DNA from: Pseudomonadota bacterium
GTDB lineage: Bacteria > Pseudomonadota > Gammaproteobacteria > Xanthomonadales > Xanthomonadaceae
Reading direction: 5' to 3'
Length of the DNA: 33,301 bases
NCBI GenBank assembly: GCA_023399815.1
Contig: JAEWOJ010000206.1
Coordinates: 1-33,301 of the forward strand
Part shown: one piece after another, positions 24,863 through 32,511 of the stretch
Layout: every line of letters begins with the position of its first letter
Numbering within the stretch: position 1 is the first letter of the stretch
The notes under the pieces: generated by a model
What the model was told of the DNA's origin: nothing
The model's input: the letters and a program-made list of their open reading frames with translations, nothing else
The model's database searches: none
Made by a program: the position numbers and the translations under genes

Positions 24863-25642
24863 ATGCACCTGATAGACAGCCACTGCCATCTCGATGCGCC
24901 GGCGTTCGACGCCGACCGCGACGCGGTGGTCGCCCGCGCCAAGGCCGCGGGCGTCGCCGCGATGGTGGTTCCCGCGATAACGGCGGCGAGCTGGCCGGGG
25001 CTGCGCCAGGCCTGCGCCGACGACGCCGCGCTCCATCCGGCCTATGGGCTGCACCCGATGTTCCTGGCCGAGCATCGTCCCGGCGACCTGGACGAACTGC
25101 GTGCCTGGCTGGAGCACGAAAGGCCCTGCGCCGTCGGCGAATGCGGGCTGGACTTCTTCGTGGAAGGCCTGGATCGGGCCATGCAGCGCCACTATTTCGA
25201 TAGCCAGCTGCGGCTGGCGCGGGAGTTCGACCTGCCGGTGATCGTGCACGCCCGCCGCGCGGTGGATGAGGTGATTCAGACTCTGCGCCGCGTCGACGGC
25301 CTGCGTGGTGTCGTCCACAGCTTCTCCGGCAGCCCGGAGCAGGTGCGGCAGCTGTGGAACCTGGGATTCCTGGTCGGACTGGGCGGGCCTGCCACCTATC
25401 CGCGCGCCAACCGGCTGCGCACGCTGGCGGCGACGATGCCGCTGGAATGCCTGCTGCTGGAGACCGACGCGCCCGACCAGCCGGATGCAGAGATCCGCGG
25501 CCAACGCAACGAACCCGCACGCCTGCCCGTCATCGCCGAAGCCATCGCCGGGCTGCGCGGGCAAACGGTGGAAGAGATCGCCGCTCAGACCACCGCGAAC
25601 GCACGGCGCCTGTTCGGTCTGCCGGCCTCACCGACTCCGTAG
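24863..25642 (+). CDS. TatD family metal-dependent hydrolase (DNase)
   Basis: The 259-residue protein is a TIM-barrel amidohydrolase-type nuclease with the family metal ligands: His-x-His in DSHCHLD, Glu in VGECGLDFF, His in VIVHARRA and VHSFSGS, and Asp in LLETDAPDQP. TatD proteins are 3'-5' exonucleases with roles in DNA repair; the name TatD does not mean a Tat translocation role. The gene starts 3 bases after the DUF6116 stop. Its TAG stop (25640-25642) is formed by the first bases of a GTAG-headed REP element, which suggests that the original stop was replaced when the repeat inserted. The end ALSPTP-like tail is short and variable. Confidence 0.93.
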   Translation: MHLIDSHCHLDAPAFDADRDAVVARAKAAGVAAMVVPAITAASWPGLRQACADDAALHPAYGLHPMFLAEHRPGDLDELRAWLEHERPCAVGECGLDFFVEGLDRAMQRHYFDSQLRLAREFDLPVIVHARRAVDEVIQTLRRVDGLRGVVHSFSGSPEQVRQLWNLGFLVGLGGPATYPRANRLRTLAATMPLECLLLETDAPDQPDAEIRGQRNEPARLPVIAEAIAGLRGQTVEEIAAQTTANARRLFGLPASPTP

Positions 25643-25733
25643 GAGCGACGCCAGTCGCGACCAGGGCTTTCTCGTCAAAGCCCCACACCGCTCCACAGTC
25701 CACATGCACGCCCGGTCGCGACTGGCGTCGCTC
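25639..25733. repeat. GTAG-headed REP/SMAG-like inverted repeat, copy C (asymmetric)
   Basis: The left arm 25639-25661 is complete, but the right arm (25715-25733) stops at GTCGCTC, lacking the terminal CTAC. The 53-base spacer between arms is longer than in the other copies. The left end overlaps the TatD stop codon, and the right end lies 12 bases from the tcdA stop. Confidence 0.85.
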
Positions 25734-25745
25734 ATGGGCAACGGA

Positions 25746-26540
25746 TCAGCGTGCCTTCGGCTTGAGCAGCATTTCCAGCACCTTGCCGACCGCGGCGAAG
25801 GCGAATGCGCCGGTGATGTGCGTGGCCGCGCCAAGGCCCGCGCCGCAATCGAGCTTGAGCGCGGCATCGGCGCCGAGGTTCGGCCGCAGCCCGCAGACGC
25901 TGCCGTCGGCCTGCGGGTACTTCACGTTCTCCAGCGAGTACACCGCCGGCACGCCGAAGTAGCGCTGCGGATTCTTCGGGAAGTTGAACTCGGCGCGCAG
26001 CTTCTTGCGGATCAGCGCCAGCATCGCGTCATGCTCGGTGCGCGAGACGTCGCGTACCCGCACCAGGGTCGGATCGGTACGCCCGCCCGCCGCGCCCACG
26101 GTGATCAGCGGCAGCTTGCGGCGGCGGCACCAGGCGATGGTCTCGACCTTCACCCGGAAGCTGTCGCAGGCGTCGACGACCAGGTCGAAGCCGCGGTCCA
26201 GCAGCTCGGCCATGTTGGAGCCGGTCAGGAACGCCTCCACCGCCTCGACCTGCGCATCGGGATTGATCGCCCGGCAACGCTCGGCCATGGCCACCGCCTT
26301 GTTGCGCCCGTACTGGCCGGCCATCGCCGGCAACTGCCGGTTGGTGTTCGACACGCAGATGTCGTCCGCATCGATCAGGACCAGGTGGCCGACCGCCGAC
26401 CGCACCAGCGCCTCGACGATCCACGAGCCGACGCCGCCCATGCCCACCACGGCCACCTTGCATCCGGACAGCCGCTCGATGGCGCCGGCACCATACAGCC
26501 GGTCGATGCCGGCGAAACGTTCGCGCAGTTGTTCTTTCAT
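25746..26540 (-). CDS. tcdA: tRNA threonylcarbamoyladenosine dehydratase
   Basis: The 264-residue protein has the ThiF/E1-like fold: the nucleotide site VAVVGMGGVGSWIVEALVRS near residue 30, and LIDADDICVSNTNRQ with the conserved Asp and Arg. The catalytic-region C-terminus contains CGLRPNLGAD and LDCGAGLGAATHITGAF, typical of TcdA/CsdL. It forms cyclic t6A at position 37 of tRNAs reading ANN codons, using ATP. The frame starts at 26540 with no ribosome site; TAAAAT (26547-26552, minus) ends 6 bases before the ATG, so the message may be leaderless. The gene is divergent from the cytochrome gene. Confidence 0.95.
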   Translation of the reverse strand: MKEQLRERFAGIDRLYGAGAIERLSGCKVAVVGMGGVGSWIVEALVRSAVGHLVLIDADDICVSNTNRQLPAMAGQYGRNKAVAMAERCRAINPDAQVEAVEAFLTGSNMAELLDRGFDLVVDACDSFRVKVETIAWCRRRKLPLITVGAAGGRTDPTLVRVRDVSRTEHDAMLALIRKKLRAEFNFPKNPQRYFGVPAVYSLENVKYPQADGSVCGLRPNLGADAALKLDCGAGLGAATHITGAFAFAAVGKVLEMLLKPKAR

Positions 26541-26546
26541 GCGCGC

Positions 26547-26552
26547 ATTTTA
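26547..26552 (-). promoter_or_regulatory. -10 box suggesting leaderless tcdA
   Basis: TAAAAT on the minus strand lies 6 bases before the tcdA ATG, so transcription would begin on or next to the start codon. No good -35 is seen 16-18 bases upstream, and there is no ribosome site. Confidence 0.3.
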
Positions 26553-26613
26553 ACCGTGGCCGGCAACGCGCCGTGCGTCGTACCATCGGCGCATCTCTCA
26601 AGGAGCCAGGGCC

Positions 26614-27045
26614 ATGACCGACCCCAGCCGTACCCCGTCCAATGCATCCCGCTACCTGTTCGTCCTGGTCGCCGGCCTGCTGATCGGCATCGTCGCCACC
26701 GTCATGGCGATGCGCGCCATCCAAGCGCGGCAGGACCCGTTCCCCGGCAGCCTGATGCACGTCATGGCACGGCAGTCGCAACTGCTCAACGACAGCCGCA
26801 AGCAGAGCCGCTGCACCGTCAACGACACCACGCCGCGCCTGCAGACCCTGCGCTCGCTGAGCAACGACCTCGACCTGGCTTTCCCCGGCCTGCGCGACGA
26901 CGCCCGTTTCCAGCAGCACGCCAGCCGCTTCCGCGCCACGTTGAACGATGCGCTGGCCGCTCCGCCCGCGGACTGCACCGCGCTGGCCGCCGTCACTGAA
27001 CAGCTTGGAAACGACTGCAAGGCCTGCCACCAGGATTTCAGGTGA
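26614..27045 (+). CDS. Membrane-anchored cytochrome c'-like protein
   Basis: The 143-residue protein has an N-terminal membrane helix (YLFVLVAGLLIGIVATVMAM, residues 14-33) and a periplasmic helical part. It ends in one heme-attachment motif, CKACHQDF (Cys135, Cys138, His139). The C-terminal CxxCH and all-helix composition fit the cytochrome c' family, a four-helix fold with a five-coordinate heme that binds NO or CO. The usual partner of the heme pocket cannot be seen from sequence. AAGGAG lies 9 bases before the ATG. The heme lyase system is not in the window. It is weakly separated from the next gene by a small hairpin. Confidence 0.72.
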   Translation: MTDPSRTPSNASRYLFVLVAGLLIGIVATVMAMRAIQARQDPFPGSLMHVMARQSQLLNDSRKQSRCTVNDTTPRLQTLRSLSNDLDLAFPGLRDDARFQQHASRFRATLNDALAAPPADCTALAAVTEQLGNDCKACHQDFR

Positions 27046-27051
27046 ATCGAC

Positions 27052-27068
27052 CCGCGCTTCACGCGCGG
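27052..27068 (+). terminator. Weak hairpin after the cytochrome gene
   Basis: CCGCGC (27052-27057) pairs with GCGCGG (27063-27068) around a 5-base loop, 7 bases after the stop. No T-run follows, so readthrough into the next gene is likely. Confidence 0.35.
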
Positions 27069-27154
27069 TTGGCCCTGCATTCACGCATGAAACGGGAGGA
27101 TTCCCGCTGCCGGGTATGCCATACCCATCCCTTCATCTGGCAAGGAGAATCACC

Positions 27155-27634
27155 ATGAAGATCCAGTTGATCGCCGCGGGCGCCATCGCCAGCCTGGCAC
27201 TGGCCGGCTGCGCCACGTCCCCGGGCTATGGCGGCGGCTACAGCAACGCCGGCAGCTACGGCAACAGCGGCTACAACAATGCGCGGTGCGCCGACTGCGG
27301 CATCGTCACCCGCATCGACACGGTGGCCTCGGGCCGCACCGCTCCCTCGGCGACCGGCGCCATCCTCGGCGGCATCGTCGGCGCCGTGGCCGGCCACGAG
27401 ATTTCCAGCCACACCGGCGGCAGCAAGGGCAACCAGAACATTTCCGCCGCCGCCGGCGCCGCTGCCGGCGCCGTGGCCGGCAACAAGGTCCAGCAGAACG
27501 TCACCGGCGATTCCTACGACATCCAGGTGCGGATGGACGACGGCCGCGTGATCGTGGTCAACCAGAAGGACCTGGGCGGCATCCGCGAGAACACCTACGT
27601 GCGCGTGGTCAACGGCCGCGTGGTGCTGCGCTGA
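27155..27634 (+). CDS. Glycine-zipper outer-membrane lipoprotein
   Basis: The 159-residue protein starts MKIQLIAAGAIASLALAGCA with a lipobox (LALAGC, lipidated Cys19). A Gly/Ser/Tyr/Asn-rich linker follows, then a Cys pair in ARCADCGIVTRID and a glycine-zipper two-helix domain (AILGGIVGAVAGHEI, ISAAAGAAAGAVAGNKV). It ends with IQVRMDDGRVIVVNQKDL and NGRVVLR. This matches the SlyB/PcpB-like YMGG group, lipoproteins of the outer membrane that respond to envelope stress. The next zipper gene at 23645 is a distant paralogue. AAGGAG lies 8 bases before the ATG at 27155; the longer frame from 26948 covers the end of the cytochrome gene in another frame. Confidence 0.9.
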   Translation: MKIQLIAAGAIASLALAGCATSPGYGGGYSNAGSYGNSGYNNARCADCGIVTRIDTVASGRTAPSATGAILGGIVGAVAGHEISSHTGGSKGNQNISAAAGAAAGAVAGNKVQQNVTGDSYDIQVRMDDGRVIVVNQKDLGGIRENTYVRVVNGRVVLR

Positions 27635-27660
27635 TCCTGCGCAGCAAGCCACCGGAAACA

Positions 27661-27692
27661 AGAAAGGCCCGCTTGCGCGGGCCTTTCTTTTC
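27661..27692. terminator. Bidirectional intrinsic terminator
   Basis: AGAAAGGCCCGC (27661-27672) pairs with GCGGGCCTTTCT (27677-27688) around TTGC. T-rich sequence follows on the plus strand, and the minus strand reads CTTTCTTGTTT, so it can end both the lipoprotein gene and the convergent csp gene. Confidence 0.9.
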
Positions 27693-27706
27693 GCCTTGCG
27701 GCCGGA

Positions 27707-27916
27707 TCAGACCGGCTGCACGGCGTCGGCCTGCAGGCCCTTCTGGCCCTGCACGACGGTGAAGGTGACCTTCTGGCCTTCCTTCAGGCTCTTGAAGCCC
27801 TGGGTCTGGATGGCACGGAAGTGCACAAACACGTCTTCGCCGTTTTCGCGGCTGATGAAGCCGAAGCCCTTGGCGTCGTTGAACCACTTGACAGTGCCGG
27901 TTTCGCGTTCAGACAT
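27707..27916 (-). CDS. Cold shock protein (CspA family)
   Basis: The 69-residue protein is a single cold-shock domain with RNP1 (KGFGFISR) and RNP2 (VFVHFRAI), plus the GTVKWFNDAKG start and KVTFTVVQGQKG. It binds single-stranded RNA and DNA and melts RNA structure. ATG 27916 has AGGGAGTT 7 bases upstream; the frame to 27997 has no support. A perfect TTGACA on the minus strand at 28115-28120 would give a leader of about 170 bases, similar to the thermosensor leader of E. coli cspA. Whether this copy is cold-induced or constitutive cannot be read. Confidence 0.96.
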   Translation of the reverse strand: MSERETGTVKWFNDAKGFGFISRENGEDVFVHFRAIQTQGFKSLKEGQKVTFTVVQGQKGLQADAVQPV

Positions 27917-28091
27917 CTCGACTAACTCCCTGTTGCTCTCTCGTTTGATGGATACGCCCAAGAAGGCGGCTGACTGCAAGGAGGAAGCGAGGTGCAACGA
28001 TGCAGCAAATCGTGTGATCTACCCATCAGGCCACGATTCACGGTGACCTTGCCAAGCTCAGCGGCTGAAACTTAACCCGACCATAACCAAA

Positions 28092-28120
28092 AATCAATCG
28101 GTTAAAGAAAGGCTTGTCAA
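28092..28120 (-). promoter_or_regulatory. Putative csp promoter with long leader
   Basis: On the minus strand a perfect TTGACA (28115-28120) is followed after 17 bases by TTGATT (28092-28097), a weak -10. The transcript start would be near 28085 and the leader about 170 bases, as in cspA of enterobacteria. Confidence 0.35.
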
Positions 28121-28148
28121 CCCCTATTGGACCCAGCCCGGATCCCCC

Positions 28149-28634
28149 ATGGACCATTCATTCATCTTGTATCTGCTAGCCGCCCTGCTGGTGCTGGTCG
28201 GCATCGCCGGTATCGTGCTGCCGGCCCTGCCTGGGACCCCACTGGTCTTCCTCGGCCTGCTGGTGGCGGCCTGGACCGACAGCTTCGCCCGGGTCGGCTG
28301 GCTGCCAATGGTGGTCCTGGGCGTGCTGACCGTCATTTCCATCGTGGTGGACGTGCTGTCCACCACGCTGGGGGCGCAGCGGGTAGGCGCCAGCCGGCTG
28401 GCGCTGGCCGGTTCGCTGGTGGGCACGGTCGCCGGCCTGTTCTTCATGCCTATCGGACTGTTCGTCGGCCCCTTCGCCGGCGCCCTGGTCGGCGAATACC
28501 TGCACGGCCGCCAGCTCGGCAAGGCCACCAAGGTCGGGATCGGCACCTGGCTGGGCATCGTGCTGGGCGTGGCGCTCAAGCTGGGGCTGGCGGTGGCGAT
28601 GCTCGGCGTGTTCGCCATCGCCTGGTTCGTCTGA
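28149..28634 (+). CDS. DUF456 family membrane protein
   Basis: The 161-residue protein is almost wholly hydrophobic, with helices at about 8-30, 50-70, 80-115 and 130-158, and the Gly/Pro-rich GIVLPALPGTPLVFLGLLVA start typical of DUF456. The GPFAGALVGEYLHGRQ segment in the third loop is the other family hallmark. Function is unknown; it sits in the inner membrane. The start at 28149 has only a weak ribosome site. It is divergent from csp across about 230 bases. Confidence 0.87.
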   Translation: MDHSFILYLLAALLVLVGIAGIVLPALPGTPLVFLGLLVAAWTDSFARVGWLPMVVLGVLTVISIVVDVLSTTLGAQRVGASRLALAGSLVGTVAGLFFMPIGLFVGPFAGALVGEYLHGRQLGKATKVGIGTWLGIVLGVALKLGLAVAMLGVFAIAWFV

Positions 28635-28702
28635 GGCGCTCCCGGGCAGCCGTGACTCCCGCTGCACGCCGCGATGACCGACAATCCCGCCCGATGGACC
28701 CC

Positions 28703-28720
28703 GCCCTGCGGATGCAGGGC
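28703..28720 (+). terminator. Hairpin between DUF456 and phospholipase genes
   Basis: GCCCTGC-GGAT-GCAGGGC forms a 7-base-pair stem, followed by GCCCTTTCCCC with a short T-run. It lies 68 bases after the DUF456 stop and may be a weak terminator or part of the pldA leader. Confidence 0.4.
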
Positions 28721-28753
28721 GCCCTTTCCCCATGCCGGATGGATTGCCCCCAC

Positions 28754-29896
28754 ATGCCCATGACCTGCGCCCGCCCTGTCCTGCTGATCGCCCTGTCGGG
28801 CTGCTCCGCCGCCGTCCTGGCGCAGGAGTCCGTGACCACGCCGGCCTCCCCCCTGGCCTGCTTCGCCCTGGATTCCGACGCCGCCCGCCTGAGCTGCTAC
28901 GACCGGGCGCTGGGCCGCACGCCAGCCGACACCCGCGCCGCCGACGCAGCCGCCAGCGCCGCCCAGCAGACCCTGCGGGAAGCCAAGGCCAGCGCCAAGG
29001 AGCTGGACCAGCCGCTGCCGCCCCGCAACGAGCTCTTCGCCCATGACGACCTCGCCTCGGCGGTGGCCAACGCCGGCCGCGGGTCGCTGCTGGACAGCCG
29101 CTGGGAACTGGCCAAGGACTCCAAGCTGGGCCTGTTCCAGCTGCGCGCCTACAAGCCCGTGTACCTGCTGCCGGCGTTCTGGAGCAGCAAGCCGAACCGG
29201 ATGCCGCATTCGCCCAATCCGGCCAACACCGCGACCGAGGCGGAGGCGATGGACGCCACCGAGCTGAAGTTCCAGCTCAGCTTCAAGACCAAGGTCGCCG
29301 AGAACCTGTTCGGCGACAACGGCGACATCTGGGTCGGCTATACCCAGAGTTCGCACTGGCAGGCCTACAACAGCGAGATCTCGCGGCCGTTCCGCGAGAC
29401 CAACTACGAGCCGGAAGCCATGCTCGTCTTCCGCAACGGCTATTCGCTGTTCGGCTGGAACGGGCGCATGACCGGCATCAGCCTCAACCACCAGTCCAAC
29501 GGCCGCAGCGATCCGCTGTCGCGCAGCTGGAACCGGGTGATCCTGAACGTCGGCCTGGACCGGGAGAACTGGGCGATCATGCTGCGGCCGTGGTACCGCA
29601 TCCCCGAACAGGCCAGGGACGACAACAACCCGGACATCGAGGACTACACCGGCCGCGGCGACGCCACCCTGGTCTACAACAACCGCAACGGCCACGAGTT
29701 CTCGCTGACCGCGCGCCATTCGCTGCGCAGCGGCAGCCGCTCGCACGGCTCGGTGCAGGTGGACTATGGTTTCCCGCTCAACCGGCTGCTGCGCGGGCAC
29801 GTCCAGGTGTTCGACGGCTATGGCGAAAGCATGATCGACTACAACCACCGCGCCACCTATGTCGGCGTCGGCATCTCGCTGCTGGAATGGTTCTGA
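28754..29896 (+). CDS. pldA: Outer membrane phospholipase A (OMPLA)
   Basis: The 380-residue protein has a signal sequence (ARPVLLIALSGCSAAVLA), an Ala/Arg-rich helical N-terminal part of about 100 residues that is absent from E. coli PldA, and a 12-strand beta-barrel. The active site is seen in ISLNHQSNGRSDPLSRSWNR with His and Ser of the Ser-His-Asn triad, and SEISRPFRETNYEPEAM and DGYGESMIDYNH match E. coli. It ends in Phe, as outer-membrane porin-like barrels do. It hydrolyses phospholipids in the outer leaflet when the barrier is damaged. Start codons at 28739 and 28760 are alternatives; no good ribosome site is visible. arsC follows 5 bases later. Confidence 0.93.
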   Translation: MPMTCARPVLLIALSGCSAAVLAQESVTTPASPLACFALDSDAARLSCYDRALGRTPADTRAADAAASAAQQTLREAKASAKELDQPLPPRNELFAHDDLASAVANAGRGSLLDSRWELAKDSKLGLFQLRAYKPVYLLPAFWSSKPNRMPHSPNPANTATEAEAMDATELKFQLSFKTKVAENLFGDNGDIWVGYTQSSHWQAYNSEISRPFRETNYEPEAMLVFRNGYSLFGWNGRMTGISLNHQSNGRSDPLSRSWNRVILNVGLDRENWAIMLRPWYRIPEQARDDNNPDIEDYTGRGDATLVYNNRNGHEFSLTARHSLRSGSRSHGSVQVDYGFPLNRLLRGHVQVFDGYGESMIDYNHRATYVGVGISLLEWF

Positions 29897-29901
29897 AGGC
29901 A

Positions 29902-30249
29902 ATGAAGGCAACGATCTGGCACAACAACCGCTGCTCCAACTCCCGCGGTGCCCTGGCCCTGCTGCAGGAGGCCGGCGCGGACATCGAGGTCATCGACTAC
30001 CTCGCCGATCCGCCCGACCCGGCGACCCTGCGCCAGCTGCTCGATGAAATGGGCATCCCTGCGCGCGACCTGCTGCGCAGCAAGGAGGCCGCCTACGCCG
30101 AGCTGGGCCTGGCGGACAGGCTCGACGACGAGGCCGCGCTGATCGAGGCGATGGCGATGCATCCGGTGCTGATCAACCGCCCGATCGTGCGCACGCCCAA
30201 GGGCACCGCGCTCTGCCGTCCTCCGGAATCGGTACGCGCGCTGCTGTAA
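29902..30249 (+). CDS. Arsenate reductase-family protein (ArsC/YfgD, glutaredoxin type)
   Basis: The 115-residue protein has the ArsC-type thioredoxin fold: WHNNRCSNSRGALALLQ with one N-terminal Cys (residue 11), and the Arg and Pro-rich segments VLINRPIVRTPKGTALCRPP that position arsenate. E. coli YfgD is the nearest type and its function as arsenate reductase or thiol protein is not settled. No arsenic operon (arsB, arsR) is adjacent. The start at 29902 lies 5 bases after pldA's stop, with GAAGG close upstream; an alternative ATG at 29887 overlaps pldA. Co-transcription with pldA is likely. Confidence 0.88.
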   Translation: MKATIWHNNRCSNSRGALALLQEAGADIEVIDYLADPPDPATLRQLLDEMGIPARDLLRSKEAAYAELGLADRLDDEAALIEAMAMHPVLINRPIVRTPKGTALCRPPESVRALL

Positions 30250-30287
30250 GCCCTCGGCGGCACCGTGGGAGCGTTGCCGGAGCAACT

Positions 30288-30353
30288 GTAGGAGCGACGC
30301 CAGTCGCGAGGGCCTTGCCGGGAAAGCCCCATCGCGACTGGCGTCGCTCCTAC
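30288..30353. repeat. GTAG-headed REP/SMAG-like inverted repeat, copy D
   Basis: Arms 30288-30309 and 30332-30353 are complementary, with the same GACGCCAGTCGCGA core as copies B and C. The spacer is 22 bases. A part-copy GTGGGAGCG lies just upstream at 30265-30273. It sits between the arsC-family and the desaturase-like genes. Confidence 0.88.
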
Positions 30354-30440
30354 GACGATTGCTGCTGCATGCATGGGCGGACTTGTCGCCATTCCTTGCG
30401 CACAGGCAGAATCCGGGCGTCCCCGACAGGAAGTCCGTGC

Positions 30441-31550
30441 ATGGCCCGACCGCACCGTTCGTTCTTCGCCTATTCGTCCGCGCTGCTGGGGCTGTTGAGC
30501 CTGATGGCGGTGGCCTGCTTCCACTTCCCCGAGTTGTTGACCAGCCGCGAGTTCCGCGCCGTCTACAACGAGCAGTTCGCCCGCCACCTGCTGCTGGTCG
30601 GGCTGGCCGCCGCCTTCATCCTCGGCACGCTGGCCATCCTGCGCGACCGCAACAAGCGCATCGCCACGATCGGCGTCGGCTGCGCGACGCTGGCGGTGCT
30701 GCTCGGCGGTACCAACGTGCAGTTCGATGCCATCGGCCAAACGCCCTATTCGCTGGGGCTGGACTGGTTCGTGCTGTCGCTGTTCTTCTCGGCGCTGGTG
30801 TTCGTGCCGCTGGAACGCTACCTGGGCAAGCGCCCGTTGTCACCGCTGCGCCCGGGCTGGCGCACCGACGTGGCCTACTTTTTCATGAGCCACGTGCTGG
30901 TGCAGTTCATCCTGATCCTGGTGACCGCCTCCACCTCCACCATCGCCGGGCTGGCCGTGTTCCCGTCGCTGAAGGCGGCGATCCAGTCGCTGCCGGTCTG
31001 GGTGCAGTTCCTGATCGCGGTGTTCGTGGCCGACATGGCGCAGGCGCTGCTGCACCGCGCGTACCACAACATCCCGTGGCTGTGGCGCTTCCACGCCGTG
31101 CACCATTCCAGCCGGCACATGGACTGGCTGGCCGGCTCGCGCATCCACTTCATCGAGATCGTGATGACCCGCAGCGCGGTGCTGCTGCCGCTGCTGATCC
31201 TGGGCTTCTCGACGCCGGCGGTGAACGCCTACGTGATCCTCGTCGGGCTGCAGGCAGTGCTGGCCCACGCCAACCTCGGCATCCGCTTCGGCTGGCTGGA
31301 ATACCTGGTGGTGCTGCCGCGCTACCACCACTGGCACCATGCCCGGCAGAAGGAATACATCGACGTGAACTACGCCATCCACCTGCCGGTGGTGGACATG
31401 CTGATGGGCACGTTCAAGCTGCCGCGCGACCAGGCGCAGTGGCCGCAGGAATACGGCGTGATGAAGCTGGAAACCGTGCCCAAGGGCATCGTCAGGCAGC
31501 ACCTGATGCCGTTCCAGGGCGGACGCAGGTTCGAGGATTTCGTGGAGTGA
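30441..31550 (+). CDS. Fatty acid hydroxylase / sterol desaturase superfamily protein
   Basis: The 369-residue protein has about seven membrane helices and the His-box set of the superfamily: HRAYH, HAVHHSS and, near the C-terminus, RYHHWHHARQKEY, which bind a di-iron centre. It may hydroxylate or desaturate a lipid; the substrate is unknown, and family members act on sterols, hopanoids, carotenoids or fatty acids. The N-terminal 120 residues add two or three helices not in the shortest members. ATG 30441 has AGGA 10 bases upstream. The gene stands alone; a 190-base spacer with no clear feature follows. Confidence 0.9.
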   Translation: MARPHRSFFAYSSALLGLLSLMAVACFHFPELLTSREFRAVYNEQFARHLLLVGLAAAFILGTLAILRDRNKRIATIGVGCATLAVLLGGTNVQFDAIGQTPYSLGLDWFVLSLFFSALVFVPLERYLGKRPLSPLRPGWRTDVAYFFMSHVLVQFILILVTASTSTIAGLAVFPSLKAAIQSLPVWVQFLIAVFVADMAQALLHRAYHNIPWLWRFHAVHHSSRHMDWLAGSRIHFIEIVMTRSAVLLPLLILGFSTPAVNAYVILVGLQAVLAHANLGIRFGWLEYLVVLPRYHHWHHARQKEYIDVNYAIHLPVVDMLMGTFKLPRDQAQWPQEYGVMKLETVPKGIVRQHLMPFQGGRRFEDFVE

Positions 31551-31740
31551 AGCGGGCTCGCAGCCGGCGCTTTCCTGCACGAAGGAGGTGGGGGAGACGC
31601 GGGCTCTTCGCAGTTCCGCAGGGCCGCGCCCTGCCCCCGTTCCGCGTCCCGGCCCACGCCAGCGGCACTCACCCGCAATCGCGCCAACGGCGCACTGGCC
31701 ACGCGGTTTCGCTCCTGGGAGAGAGGCTTGGCCTGATCCG

Positions 31741-32376
31741 TCAGGTCCAGTCGCCGATGCCCTCGCGGCGGTAGACCTCGGCCAGCGCGGGGCGGTCCTT
31801 CATCCGTCGCGCGTGCGCGGCCAGCACCGGCCACGAATCGGTCGGGCATGGCATGTTGCGCGACCAGCGCATCAGCATGGTCAACATGAAGTCCACCGCC
31901 GACACCTGCGCGCCCAGCATGTAGGGACCTTCGTCCTGCAGGTGGCTGGCAACCTGCTGCCAGGCGGCCTCCAGCTGCACGCGGGCATGCTCCTTCACCA
32001 CGTCGATGCTGGCCTCGCCCGCCGGTTCGTGCGGATAGAACCACGCGCGGTAGGCCGGCATCAGCGTGTAGACGCAGAAGCACATCCAGCGGTAGTAGTC
32101 CCCGCGCGCCGGCATGCCCGGCGCCGGCGCCAGCCCGGCCTGCGGATGCAAATCGGCCAGGTGCATGGCGATGGCCGCCGACTCGGTGAGGACCTGGCCA
32201 TCGATCACCAGCGTCGGCACGCGCCCTGCCGGGTTGATCGCGAGATAGCCGGGAGACTTCTGTTCCTGCCGCTCGAAATCGAGCTGGTGCAGCTCATGCG
32301 CGATGCCCAGCTCGATCAGCAGCCAGTGCACGACCAGCGAGGCGGTGCTTTGCGACCCGTACAGAACGACAGACAT
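31741..32376 (-). CDS. Glutathione S-transferase family protein
   Basis: The 211-residue protein has the GST layout: an N-terminal thioredoxin-like domain (MSVVLYGSQSTASLVVHWLL with Ser at 8, and NPAGRVPTLVIDGQVLTESAA with the cis-Pro and Glu-Ser) and an all-helical C-terminal domain from about 85. The active-site Ser/Thr and the TESAAIAMHLADLHP segment suggest a theta/beta-like bacterial GST. Substrate is unknown; roles in detoxification or disulfide repair are possible. ATG 32376 follows GGGGAGA. It is convergent with the desaturase-like gene. Confidence 0.9.
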   Translation of the reverse strand: MSVVLYGSQSTASLVVHWLLIELGIAHELHQLDFERQEQKSPGYLAINPAGRVPTLVIDGQVLTESAAIAMHLADLHPQAGLAPAPGMPARGDYYRWMCFCVYTLMPAYRAWFYPHEPAGEASIDVVKEHARVQLEAAWQQVASHLQDEGPYMLGAQVSAVDFMLTMLMRWSRNMPCPTDSWPVLAAHARRMKDRPALAEVYRREGIGDWT

Positions 32377-32511
32377 GGGGCTCTCCCCGGCAAACGGTGC
32401 CCATCATCTTACCGGCTGGAGCGCACGCCCCCATTGTGGAGCGAAGCCCCGCAGGCAGCTTTCCAGCGCAGGCCCAGGCCCGCGTGGCGCAAGCGGCCAT
32501 CCGGTGGTGCG

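Noticed and set aside
29902..30249. Arsenic resistance operon
   Set aside because: Only an ArsC-like protein of the YfgD type is present, with no arsR, arsB, acr3 or arsH nearby; it follows pldA directly.
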